From Rubinisphaera italica (GTDB taxonomy: Bacteria; Planctomycetota; Planctomycetia; Planctomycetales; Planctomycetaceae): a stretch of DNA of 64,000 nucleotides. The notes below the pieces were generated by a model, which searched no databases, was not told the origin of the DNA, and saw only the letters and a program-made list of their open reading frames with translations. Location of the stretch: assembly GCF_007859715.1 (NCBI RefSeq), contig NZ_SJPG01000001.1:3622728-3686727 (forward strand), in the 5' to 3' direction. Shown here one piece after another: positions 28,665-37,320 of the stretch; the first letter of the stretch is position 1; each line of letters opens with the position of its first letter. A program made the position numbers and the translations under genes.

Positions 28665-28746
28665 GCAAGAGGAGAGTTGGCCCGCACTCTTCTTGCATTC
28701 TAAACATGGCGTAACCGACGGTGTAGTTGGTTACGCCTTGTTTTTT
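28665..28746 (+). ncRNA. Candidate small RNA with terminator, beside glnA
   Basis: Plus-strand sequence with two hairpins. First: GCAAGA (28665-28670) and AGAGT pair with ACTCT and TCTTGC (28691-28696), with a two-base GG bulge and an 8-base loop. Second: GGCGTAACC (28708-28716) pairs with GGTTACGCC (28729-28737), followed by TTG and six T, as in an intrinsic terminator. No plus-strand gene precedes the terminator, so it needs its own transcript; the upstream promoter-like pair provides one. The start is uncertain by several bases. Target and function are unknown. Confidence 0.45.
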
Positions 28747-28918
28747 TATGCGCGGACGCCAACTCACGAATGTGAAAGCACAATGATCGCCAAAACATCC
28801 GAATGCTCTGTTCCAACTAAATATTAGGATGGCACTGGCGAAGCCAGTGGCACACAACCCGATTTATATACTGGAACAATACACGAGCGATAATTGGCTC
28901 GGCTCGACTTTACGACAA

Positions 28919-30337
28919 CTAAATGTCGTAGTACATCAGGAATTCGCAGGGATGAGGTCGTTCGCGGAGGGCTTTGACATCCCGCTCGGTTTTGTACCAG
29001 ATCCAGGTATCGATTACGTCTTCGGTGAAGACATCTCCCCGAAGCAGGAAATCATGATCGGCTCTCAAGGCATCGAGAGCTTTGTCGAGACTGACCGGTG
29101 TTTTCGGGGAATTATCCAATTCGCCCGGCTCAAGATCATAAATATCTTTATCGAGTGGAGGACCGGGATCGATTTTGTTTTGTATGCCGTCCAAAGCGGC
29201 CATGACAATTGCAGACATCGCCAGATAAGGATTCGATGAAGAATCTGGAAATCTGAGTTCAAATCGCTTACTGTTTCGGTTTGAAGTGTGGACTGGAATT
29301 CGAATCGCAGCCGAGCGGTTTCGAAAACTGTAGGTCAAGTTGATGGGAGCATCGAATCCTGGCACCAGTCGTTTGTAACTGTTTGTGGTCGGACAGCAAA
29401 ATGCCATGATCGCTGGTGCGTGATGCAGAATTCCGCCCATTGCATGCAGTGCCAATTCACTCAGACCCCCGTAGCCGGAGTCCGCAAATAAGGTTTCGCC
29501 ATCTTTCCAGAGAGAAAGGTGCATATGCAAACCTGAACCATTATCGCCCCAGAGTGGCTTCGGCATAAAAGTGACTGTTTTACCGGCTCGGGAAGCGACA
29601 TTTTTAACGATATATTTGAATCGCAGTAGTAAGTCAGCTGCCTGGAGCAGAGGCTTGTGAGCCAGATCGATTTCTGCCTGACCGCCAGTGGCAACTTCAT
29701 GGTGATGAGCTTCGATTTCGATGCCGCATTCTGTTAACGCCATCATCATGTCATTCCGCAGGCTGTGCAGAATATCGCCTGGAGGAACTGGAAAATAGCC
29801 CTCTCCCTTGCGAATCTGGTAACCGGCGTTGCTCTGAGGCCCTTCCGAGAATTTCCCGCGAGCCCATTCCCCTTCGGCACTTTCCAGGTGGTAATATCCC
29901 TGATTAATGGTTTGATCGAAGCGAACATTATCGAAAATGAAAAATTCCGGCTCAAGTCCGAAGCGGATTTCATCGGCAATGCCTGTCGACTTCAAATAAG
30001 CGTCTGCTTTTCGGGCAACATTGCGCGGATCTTTAGCATAATCGACCCGGGTAATGGGATCCTGAATGTTGCAGGAGAGACAAAGGGTGTGGGGCAAAAA
30101 GGGATCGACGAAAGCCGTCTCGGGTTGAGGAACGACGAGCATGTCGCTTTCATTAATCGCCTGCCAGCCATACATGGAGGAGGCGTCGAAGTCGAAACCT
30201 TCCTCAAATGATTTCTCTGTAAGGACTTGCACCGGAATTGTGAAGTGCTTAAGTGTGCCGGGAAAGTCCATGAATCTCAAATCGATTGCACGAACCTGAT
30301 GTTCTCGACAAAGAGCTAAAATCTCTCTGGGAGTCAT
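28919..30337 (-). CDS. glnA: Glutamine synthetase type I
   Basis: A 472-residue enzyme making glutamine from glutamate, ammonia and ATP. The N-terminal beta-grasp is followed by catalytic segments GLEPEFFIFD, EIEAHHHEVATGGQAEIDL, SGLHMHLSLWKDG and NRSAAIRIP. Tyr400 in DIYDLEPGE corresponds to the adenylylation tyrosine of GSI-beta enzymes, so control by GlnE-type modification is likely. The protein ends in the expected HPCEFLMYYDI-like tail. No PII or ntr genes are in the window. Confidence 0.96.
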   Translation of the reverse strand: MTPREILALCREHQVRAIDLRFMDFPGTLKHFTIPVQVLTEKSFEEGFDFDASSMYGWQAINESDMLVVPQPETAFVDPFLPHTLCLSCNIQDPITRVDYAKDPRNVARKADAYLKSTGIADEIRFGLEPEFFIFDNVRFDQTINQGYYHLESAEGEWARGKFSEGPQSNAGYQIRKGEGYFPVPPGDILHSLRNDMMMALTECGIEIEAHHHEVATGGQAEIDLAHKPLLQAADLLLRFKYIVKNVASRAGKTVTFMPKPLWGDNGSGLHMHLSLWKDGETLFADSGYGGLSELALHAMGGILHHAPAIMAFCCPTTNSYKRLVPGFDAPINLTYSFRNRSAAIRIPVHTSNRNSKRFELRFPDSSSNPYLAMSAIVMAALDGIQNKIDPGPPLDKDIYDLEPGELDNSPKTPVSLDKALDALRADHDFLLRGDVFTEDVIDTWIWYKTERDVKALRERPHPCEFLMYYDI

Positions 30338-30629
30338 ATTGAGCGCCTGTTTCGTAGTGAGCCAATCTTAGGTGTGGACGGGCAGTTTGTATGATCAAAG
30401 TCGTATTTCATGTCAAATCTGTTATGCAAACAGTATACCGTCTAGCTATTGTGCGCATAATTTAAGCAAAGAAATAGTCATAATTTGAAATTCAGAGAGA
30501 CCTTCGTGCTTAAAATCGCAATTGGCACACGGAGAATAATTTCTTAGGATGAGTAGAGCCTTCGGCAGTTCAATCAAAGATTGCTGGTTCTGGGATGAAT
30601 TACTGACAGATTTTCGACTGTAAATTGAA

Positions 30630-31040
30630 ATGCCACGCTTTGTACTCCTCGAACATGACCACCCAGCCTTGCATTGGGATTTCATGCTGGAATCAGGCGA
30701 AACTCTTAAGACATGGCGATTACCGGAACCATTCGTGACCGCTGATGTACATCCGGTACAGGAATTGCAGCATTTATCAGAAAATGAGATCAAACTCACG
30801 GTCGTCCAGTTACCCGATCATCGTATGCGATATTTGGAATATGAAGGGCCTGTCAGTGGAGATCGTGGTTTCGTAAAGCGGATTGATCAAGGGATGTATA
30901 TCCCGCTCATGCAATCGGAAATCTGCTGGGAATTACGTTTGGAAGGAGAACAGAGTTCCGGTTTTCTCTCTCTTTCCCGAAAAAACAGCAACTCTCCCAA
31001 GGAATGGGAATTGGTTTATCTTCCAGAACAGAGGGAATAA
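30630..31040 (+). CDS. Standalone LigD 3'-phosphoesterase-like protein
   Basis: A 136-residue protein resembling the N-terminal phosphoesterase domain of the bacterial NHEJ ligase LigD: FVLLEHDHPALHWDFMLE matches the metal-binding His-x-His...HxD core, followed by the TWRLPEP and GYEGP-like (YEGPVSG) strands. No ligase, polymerase or Ku gene is nearby. Role in 3'-end healing is inferred from the family. It appears to be cotranscribed with the next gene. Confidence 0.78.
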   Translation: MPRFVLLEHDHPALHWDFMLESGETLKTWRLPEPFVTADVHPVQELQHLSENEIKLTVVQLPDHRMRYLEYEGPVSGDRGFVKRIDQGMYIPLMQSEICWELRLEGEQSSGFLSLSRKNSNSPKEWELVYLPEQRE

Positions 31041-31104
31041 TTTAGTTTACAAGCACGACTCACAACCGAGTGTGTGACTTGATGTTGAGTTCACGAATAT
31101 TGAA

Positions 31105-32298
31105 ATGGAAGTCATGTCGTTAACTGAGTTCGAACAATTAGTGCGTGCGAATCAAACCTGGTTTCGGGGGCCTCAACCTGAAACTCAAGAAGTCATATCT
31201 CGTGCCGAGCGCGAACTGGGTGTCAAACTTCCAGCCACCTTGCAATGGCTCCTGCTCAACTTTGGATATTGGAGAGGAACGGGCGTAGCTGCGTTACCGG
31301 TGGTTGTCGCAAAAACAAAGGCTTTTCACCCCGCTTTTCCTCAGAATTGGATCGTTCTAGCCAGCGAGCTTGGGACTTGGGAAACGTCGAACTCAGCGAC
31401 TTCCCTGGAAGAACGGCTCATCATCCTCGAGTCCTCCAGAGACTTCATTGAAGATGGTAAAAATGTCGTTGTCTGCTCGACCGATGGGAAAATTCATCAG
31501 CGATATTCCTGTTTTTCTGCTTATGTCTATGCCCGAGTGACGGCTCTTTCCAGACGAACGCTGGATAATTATCGGACTTGCCCACTTTGGCGAACGGGCA
31601 AATTGTCTCCCCTATTGACTGATGGAATCAATTTTGACCTGCAGGAATTCAGTCGGCGACTCTGGGAAACGATGCTCATTCACGATGTCCTGAGACATTC
31701 CGGTCAAAGGGCATTTCCTCGCAAATCTTTTCTCCCACAGAGAACGCAGCCAAGCAATATTCAACCTAAAGTCATTAATTATTCGACGATCGATCAACAG
31801 AATGAAATTTCCGATATCATCAATCAAGATCAATCTCATCATCATTCAGTGGCGTTACAGGATCCGCCCGTTATCACTTTTGAGACCGAGAGCCCACAGG
31901 AGAAATTCGCAGTTTCTCAAGTAGGTGAGATGGTGCAGGAACGTCGCGAGTATTTGAAATCTCAACATGTCGATGTCGCCACGCTTTTTGAGCAACGAAG
32001 TTCTTCTCCACGACAAGGATCACTCTTTCCTGATGACCTCCCATCTGGAAAAATTCTGCTGTTCCCTCTGAGTTCTCATCTTTCAGAAACTGACAATGAC
32101 AACTTTCAGACTGAGAGTGGAAGAATTGTATCGCTGGTGGAACTCCAGACATCGCACGGTTCAATGCGCTGGGTGGCGACTTGGTGGCTGGAAGGAGAGA
32201 CGATTCCCAGTTGGATGGAATCGCACGCGGTGGTTGTCAAAACTAAGGAATTGCTGCAGAGAATCCCAGCACGCTTACTGCTCGAAGTCCAATACTGA
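31105..32298 (+). CDS. SUKH (SMI1/KNR4)-like protein with long C-terminal region
   Basis: A 397-residue protein. Residues about 15-130 look like a SUKH fold (AERELGVKLPATLQWLLLNFGYW, then WIVLASELGTWE and VVVCSTDGKIHQRY). A Gln/His/Ser-rich linker at about 205-285 precedes a separate C-terminal domain with RWVATWWLEGE that I do not recognise. SUKH proteins are often immunity proteins against secreted toxins, but no toxin is adjacent. ATG 31114 is an alternative start. Confidence 0.6.
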   Translation: MEVMSLTEFEQLVRANQTWFRGPQPETQEVISRAERELGVKLPATLQWLLLNFGYWRGTGVAALPVVVAKTKAFHPAFPQNWIVLASELGTWETSNSATSLEERLIILESSRDFIEDGKNVVVCSTDGKIHQRYSCFSAYVYARVTALSRRTLDNYRTCPLWRTGKLSPLLTDGINFDLQEFSRRLWETMLIHDVLRHSGQRAFPRKSFLPQRTQPSNIQPKVINYSTIDQQNEISDIINQDQSHHHSVALQDPPVITFETESPQEKFAVSQVGEMVQERREYLKSQHVDVATLFEQRSSSPRQGSLFPDDLPSGKILLFPLSSHLSETDNDNFQTESGRIVSLVELQTSHGSMRWVATWWLEGETIPSWMESHAVVVKTKELLQRIPARLLLEVQY

Positions 32299-32299
32299 G

Positions 32300-33334
32300 T
32301 TAAGATTCCAGTCGACTTTTCTTCCGATCCGTATCGACGATAGCCGCGATACGATTTGCTGAAATGGGTTCTTTAGCTGGTTCTCTGCTCTGAGTCGAGA
32401 CGATCATCGGATACGCCCCAAGTGGTGTCACTTCCGATTTGACCACACGCAAGCCTGCCTGATTCAACAACACTGTGACCTGATCTGAAGTGCGTTCGAT
32501 GAGTTGAATATTGAATAGTTTTCCCAAGGATTCCTGAGCGCCAAATCGATTCTGATAACCATGCGTGAACAATTCCGCATTTGGCGACATCATATTTTTC
32601 AGCTGCTTTAACAAGCTGAGCAGCACTTCGTCAGGCAGATATTCGATAATTCCAATCAGCGAAATCAGATCGTATCGTTTCTCACTCCACTGAATCATCA
32701 TTTCACAGACATCGCCACAGCAGTAGGATATCTGCTGATTCAATCCCCGCTCCTGTGCGACTTGCTGGCCACGTTCAATTGCTGAAGCATCCCGGTCGAC
32801 GGCATCGACAATCACGTTTGATGAAGTCGCCAGTATTGCCTCCTGTATCTCCAGTGCTGGTCCAGATCCCAACGCAAGTATCCGGAGTTTTTCCCGTTCG
32901 CGATTTTCTTGCATCCAGCTGACAAACTCGTGGAGCACATATTTCCTACGATTGCGAGCCTCCATACTCAATGGAAGTCTTTTGAGAGCGTACCAATCGG
33001 AAAGATTTGCTGGCTTCGCATTCTCGTAAATAAGTTCCATGGACTGCCAGCCGCCAGGATTCCGGAAAAACTCTCTCATCAGTGGAGATTTGCTGGTTTT
33101 CATTCTCCGCTTGAGTACTGAAGTCGGAATGAGCTTCGTTCTGACAAAAGCAAAAATACGCATGCAAAGCTGCTGTATTTGCGAAGGAGACTCGTATTGA
33201 GGCTTTTCCGGTGACATACGTTTCTCACTGATCCCATATGGATAAAAGAAGGGAACCGTCAAACGTGTTACATCCGAACGCTCAACTGAACTAATCAAAC
33301 CCCTTGTATATCGAAGCTTAAGTCTGTTGAGCAT
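32300..33334 (-). CDS. SAM-dependent methyltransferase, class I
   Basis: A 344-residue protein. The SAM-binding motif is LRILALGSGPALEIQEA with VDAVDRDASAIERG and YCCGDVCEMM, and motif IV is YDLISLIGIIEYLPDEVL. About 150 N-terminal residues precede the Rossmann domain and are basic (KLRYTRGL, KTKLIPTSVLKRRMK). The substrate is unknown; the arrangement recalls extracellular-factor or lipid methyltransferases. It is convergent with the SUKH gene, ending one base from its stop. Confidence 0.8.
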   Translation of the reverse strand: MLNRLKLRYTRGLISSVERSDVTRLTVPFFYPYGISEKRMSPEKPQYESPSQIQQLCMRIFAFVRTKLIPTSVLKRRMKTSKSPLMREFFRNPGGWQSMELIYENAKPANLSDWYALKRLPLSMEARNRRKYVLHEFVSWMQENREREKLRILALGSGPALEIQEAILATSSNVIVDAVDRDASAIERGQQVAQERGLNQQISYCCGDVCEMMIQWSEKRYDLISLIGIIEYLPDEVLLSLLKQLKNMMSPNAELFTHGYQNRFGAQESLGKLFNIQLIERTSDQVTVLLNQAGLRVVKSEVTPLGAYPMIVSTQSREPAKEPISANRIAAIVDTDRKKSRLES

Positions 33335-33399
33335 TGAAGTCGATTTTCTGGTTGAGGTATTGATTGTATCCAGGGTTATTGCGTGAGAGTTTGAGAGTT

Positions 33400-34068
33400 A
33401 TGCGGAAAATATCATTCTTATCAATTGTCGTGCTGGTACTTGTTATTACCTTGAATGATTCCGTATTCGCCAGAAATGAATTCAGCCCTCAGGGTCAGAC
33501 GCAATGTGTCGCTCCCCACGTCGTCATGATTCGGGGAGTGGGAGGATATTGGCCGAAAGTCGATCATCTTGCAGAAGGAGTCATGCAGCAGGGAATGACC
33601 GTTTCCATACACCATCCCTACACAGCGATCAAAAAAGCAGGTCAGATCGCCTGTTATTGCCGAGAGAATACCCCAGGTCAATCCGTCAATATCATCGCAT
33701 ACAGTTTGGGCTGTGATGCGGCGATTGTGCTTTGCCAGAAGCTCGAAGAAATGGGAATGTGCGTTGATAGTATGATTTTAATTGAAACAACATTCTGCAA
33801 GAATGAAGTCCCCGGCAATGTCCGCTACTGCTTTAATCTCTACGAAGAAAGAGGCCTGAAAGATCGCATTCCCATTTTCCGTGGAGTCCCTCTACAAGCC
33901 AGTAACTGTTCGACAGTCATGATTAACGCAGAACTCAAAAGCACTTGCCTGCCTGCAAGAAAAATCACGCACTTCAACATCGCCAGTAAGAACGTGACTC
34001 ACGAACTTGTGCTCGAAAAATTACTCAGTTGCCATTACTGGAATAATGGCTGGCATTGCTGCGAGTAA
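33400..34068 (+). CDS. Exported alpha/beta-hydrolase-like protein, Cys-rich
   Basis: A 222-residue protein with a signal peptide at 1-24 (cleavage near SVFA-RNE). The middle has a hydrolase-like nucleophile elbow, AYSLG with Ser102, following strand VNIIA, and a late His in NVTHELV could complete a triad. Nine or more cysteines suggest disulphides. ATG 33400 begins the signal peptide; an in-frame start at 33364 only adds non-signal residues. A lipase or esterase role is inferred. Confidence 0.65.
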   Translation: MRKISFLSIVVLVLVITLNDSVFARNEFSPQGQTQCVAPHVVMIRGVGGYWPKVDHLAEGVMQQGMTVSIHHPYTAIKKAGQIACYCRENTPGQSVNIIAYSLGCDAAIVLCQKLEEMGMCVDSMILIETTFCKNEVPGNVRYCFNLYEERGLKDRIPIFRGVPLQASNCSTVMINAELKSTCLPARKITHFNIASKNVTHELVLEKLLSCHYWNNGWHCCE

Positions 34069-34076
34069 ACGATAAC

Positions 34077-34139
34077 AAGCACGAATTGCAAATGGGTGAG
34101 TCACACTTGAGAAGACACACTTGCTTGCGTTTCGTGCTT
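34077..34139. terminator. Long hairpin between convergent genes
   Basis: AAGCACGAA (34077-34085) pairs with TTCGTGCTT (34131-34139) around a 45-base loop. A further palindrome, TCGAATT-G-AATTCGA, follows at 34141-34155. It probably ends transcripts of the hydrolase-like gene and, on the other strand, acnA. There is no T tract. Confidence 0.45.
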
Positions 34140-34166
34140 ATCGAATTGAATTCGAAATCTATTGAA

Positions 34167-36839
34167 TTAATTCCTCGCCAACTCTCGCAACACTTTATGC
34201 AGGATGCCGCCGTGGCGGTAATACTGTACTTCAATTGGTGTATCAATTCGGCAGGTCGTTACAAAGTGGACTTCGTCACCATTCGATTTTGTTGCAGCAA
34301 CTTCGACGGCTTGTCCCGGTTTCAACGTATCATCCAAAGCGATGTGGAACGTTTCGGTTCCATCCAGGTCGAGTGACTGATAGTCCTCACCTTCACGGAA
34401 TTGAAGGGGTAGAACTCCCATACCTACGAGGTTGGAACGGTGAATTCGTTCGTACGATTTTGCAATAACCGCTTTCACGCCGAGTAGATAAGTCCCTTTT
34501 GCGGCCCAGTCGCGAGAAGATCCGGTTCCGTATTCTGCTCCTGCTAAGACAACAAGAGGTGTATTGTCTTCCTTGTACTTCATCGCCGCTTCAAAAATCG
34601 ATGTCTGTTCACCCGTCGGAAAGTAGACCGAAACACTGCCTTCGGTACCGGGCGCGAGTCGATTTTGCAGGCGGATATTCGCAAAGGTTCCACGAGTCAT
34701 AACGCGGTCGTTACCACGACGTGAACCGTAGCTGTTGAAGTCGTCAATCGCGACCCCCTGCTCCTGCAGATAGAGACCAGCTGGAGCAGTCGACTTGATG
34801 GCACCAGCAGGGCTGATGTGGTCGGTTGTGACGGAATCGCCGAGTAGCACCAGACAGCGGGCTCCATCGATCGATTCAATCTCTTTAGGATCTTTAGGCA
34901 TATTGACAAAGAATGGTGGTTCCTGCACATAGGTGCTTTTCGGATCCCATTCAAAAATTTGGCCTTCTGCTCCCGAAATTTGCTGCCATTGCTCGGGCCC
35001 ATCGGTTGCTTTCGAGTATTCTTCCACAAATATTTCTGGAGACATACTTCCAGCGATGGCACTGAGAATTTCTTCGCGAGTCGGCCAGAGGTCTTTCAGG
35101 TAAACAGCATTGCCATCCTGATCGGTTCCGAGGGAATCGTTTGCCAGATCGATATTTACCGTTCCTGCCAAAGCATATGCAACAACTAACGGCGGGCTGG
35201 CCAGATAATTTGCTTTGACCTGCTGGTTAATTCGACCTTCAAAGTTTCGATTCCCCGAGAGGACAGCGCTCACAACCAGATCCCCTTCGGAAACCGCTTG
35301 AGATACTTCCTGCTGTAATGGTCCGCTGTTACCAATACACGTCGTGCAGCCATATCCAACCGTATTGAAACCGAGGGCTTCCAGGGAAGGCATTAAACCC
35401 GCTCGTTCCAGATAATCGGTCACGACCCGGCTACCAGGAGCCAGTGAGGTTTTCACCCACGGTTTGCGAGTCAAGCCTTTTGCAGCCGCTTTCTGGGCAA
35501 GCAATCCAGCGGCCATCAGCACCGAAGGATTGCTAGTATTTGTGCAGCTGGTAATCGCTGCGATTACGACGGCTCCATCAGTGATTTTAGGATTTTGTCC
35601 ATTGAACTTCACTTCAACTTCGGGAGAGTCTTCCGTCCGCTTGAAGGTTTCTTCGAGAGCCTTTTCCCAGACAGGTTTCATATCGTTGAGCAGGATTCGA
35701 TCCTGTGGACGTTTCGGGCCAGCCAGAGAAGGTTCGACAGTGCTGAGGTCGAGTTCCAATACAGATGTGAAAGTGGGATCAGGCGTATTCGCATCGTGGA
35801 ACATCCCCTGAGCTTTATAGTACTTCTCGACCAGTTCGACTTCTTCAGCTGTCCGCCCCGTGCGTTCCATGTATCGCAATGTTTCCTGATCGACCGGGAA
35901 GAAGCCACAGGTTGCCCCGTATTCAGGAGCCATGTTAGCCAAAGTCGCCCGGTCGGGAAGCAGCATCGATTGCAATCCAGGCCCGAAATATTCCACAAAT
36001 TTGCCGACGACACCATGAGCCCGCAGCATTTGGGTGACTGTCAAAACGAGATCGGTCGCAGTTGCTCCTTCTGGAAGTTCTCCCGTTACTTTGAATCCAA
36101 CCACTTCGGGCATCAGCATATATATTGGCTGACCGAGCATGACTGCTTCAGCTTCAATACCGCCAACTCCCCAGCCGAGGACACCAAGACCGTTGATCAT
36201 TGTCGTGTGCGAATCGGTACCAACCAATGAATCCGGAGACAGAACTCCATCTTTCTGCAGCACAACTTTGGCCAGATATTCCAGATTGACCTGATGAACA
36301 ATTCCGGTCGCTGGTGGAATGACGCGGAAGTTGTCGAACGCCTGCTGCCCCCAACGGAGGAACTGATACCGCTCCATGTTTCGTTCAAATTCGATTTCGA
36401 CGTTCTGTTCAAGAGCCATGTTATTGGCAAAGGCATCGACCTGGACGGAGTGATCGATCACGAGGTCGCAGGGGACCAGGGGATTGATTTTTGTAGGATC
36501 GCCCCCCATACGCACCATCGCTGAACGAAGAGCAGCCAGATCCACAATCGCGGGCACCCCGGTGAAATCCTGAAGTACAACTCGACCAGGATGAAAGGGG
36601 ATTTCCACTTGCTGAACGTTCTGAGCATCCCAACTGGCCAGATTTTTGACATCGTGAGATCCGACGACAAAATCATCCCAGTTTCGCAGACACGATTCGA
36701 GTAGAACACGAATCGAGAAGGGCAATTTTGAGACGTCGCCCAATCCCTGTTCAGCTAGAGTCTGGATGTTGAAAAACTGATAATCCCCAAAAGAAGTTTT
36801 GAGAGTTTGCTCTGCATTAAACGGGTTGGCTTGACTCAT
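34167..36839 (-). CDS. acnA: Aconitate hydratase A
   Basis: An 890-residue TCA-cycle enzyme interconverting citrate and isocitrate through a [4Fe-4S] cluster. Cluster cysteines appear in [10 protein letters not shown] and [12 protein letters not shown]. Other signatures are [20 protein letters not shown], and the swivel domain has [10 protein letters not shown] and [16 protein letters not shown]. Length is typical for AcnA/IRP1-type aconitase. An inverted repeat lies about 117-149 bases upstream of the start. Confidence 0.97.
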   Translation of the reverse strand: MSQANPFNAEQTLKTSFGDYQFFNIQTLAEQGLGDVSKLPFSIRVLLESCLRNWDDFVVGSHDVKNLASWDAQNVQQVEIPFHPGRVVLQDFTGVPAIVDLAALRSAMVRMGGDPTKINPLVPCDLVIDHSVQVDAFANNMALEQNVEIEFERNMERYQFLRWGQQAFDNFRVIPPATGIVHQVNLEYLAKVVLQKDGVLSPDSLVGTDSHTTMINGLGVLGWGVGGIEAEAVMLGQPIYMLMPEVVGFKVTGELPEGATATDLVLTVTQMLRAHGVVGKFVEYFGPGLQSMLLPDRATLANMAPEYGATCGFFPVDQETLRYMERTGRTAEEVELVEKYYKAQGMFHDANTPDPTFTSVLELDLSTVEPSLAGPKRPQDRILLNDMKPVWEKALEETFKRTEDSPEVEVKFNGQNPKITDGAVVIAAITSCTNTSNPSVLMAAGLLAQKAAAKGLTRKPWVKTSLAPGSRVVTDYLERAGLMPSLEALGFNTVGYGCTTCIGNSGPLQQEVSQAVSEGDLVVSAVLSGNRNFEGRINQQVKANYLASPPLVVAYALAGTVNIDLANDSLGTDQDGNAVYLKDLWPTREEILSAIAGSMSPEIFVEEYSKATDGPEQWQQISGAEGQIFEWDPKSTYVQEPPFFVNMPKDPKEIESIDGARCLVLLGDSVTTDHISPAGAIKSTAPAGLYLQEQGVAIDDFNSYGSRRGNDRVMTRGTFANIRLQNRLAPGTEGSVSVYFPTGEQTSIFEAAMKYKEDNTPLVVLAGAEYGTGSSRDWAAKGTYLLGVKAVIAKSYERIHRSNLVGMGVLPLQFREGEDYQSLDLDGTETFHIALDDTLKPGQAVEVAATKSNGDEVHFVTTCRIDTPIEVQYYRHGGILHKVLRELARN

Positions 36840-37320
36840 GGTTGTACTCCTGAAACGAACCTGAAAACGGGTTCGTCACTGCATCGGTCTTAAATTACTG
36901 CGAGTTCTGCTAAGCGTAACCGATGCCTGTGTATTCTGAAAGCGATCCGACTGGCATGTGTGACGTTTTTTACACTGGAGTCACACATTCAATTATTCTT
37001 ATTAATCTTTGCCGATTGCGCAATTTGAACGTGCTGAAAAGGGCCACATCAATAGTTCTTTATTCAAAGAACCGAATTGATTGGAAAGACATGATATGAT
37101 CATCCGTCGAGACTGGCAGGAACTCTGTTAAGACTTGATGAATTCATGCATTGCGGGCTGTTGTCCAGTTGTAAATTCGTGACAATGCACGAATAAGTTC
37201 ATGACTTGACTGAAAGGCGGAAAGATTCCGTTTGAGGGGAATGAAGTCCCCTCTTCAGTTTCAATACCCTCCTGAAATCCCCGCAGGCAGAATTAAATTG
37301 CCGAGCCGGAGTAAAAACGA
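36840..37320. other. acnA/kinase divergent region with palindromes
   Basis: Two clear elements are present. A 9-bp perfect inverted repeat, ATGTGTGAC (36956-36964) and GTCACACAT (36980-36988) with a 15-base centre, could be an operator for acnA. A hairpin GAGGGG (37234-37239) and CCCCTC (37248-37253) lies in the leader of the kinase gene. No gene fits in the gap. Confidence 0.55.
36956..36988. promoter_or_regulatory. Inverted repeat upstream of acnA
   Basis: Perfect 9-bp arms ATGTGTGAC and GTCACACAT flank 15 bases containing GTTTTTTACAC. The half-site TGTGAC recalls CRP/FNR-type sites, but the spacing is wider than their usual 6 bp; the bound protein is unknown. Confidence 0.45.

Larger units (their letters stand above)
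28472..28918. other. Gap with a candidate sRNA and a CACTGGC hairpin
   Basis: The region lies between the sulfatase start and the glnA stop, both on the minus strand. It holds a plus-strand promoter, hairpin and terminator set (see 28635-28746) and a repeat hairpin CACTGGC/GCCAGTG at 28833-28849 followed by a TGGCACAC tail. Confidence 0.6.

Noticed and set aside
35595..36230. Long plus-strand frame antisense to acnA
   Set aside because: Same reason: shadow of a confident gene on the other strand.
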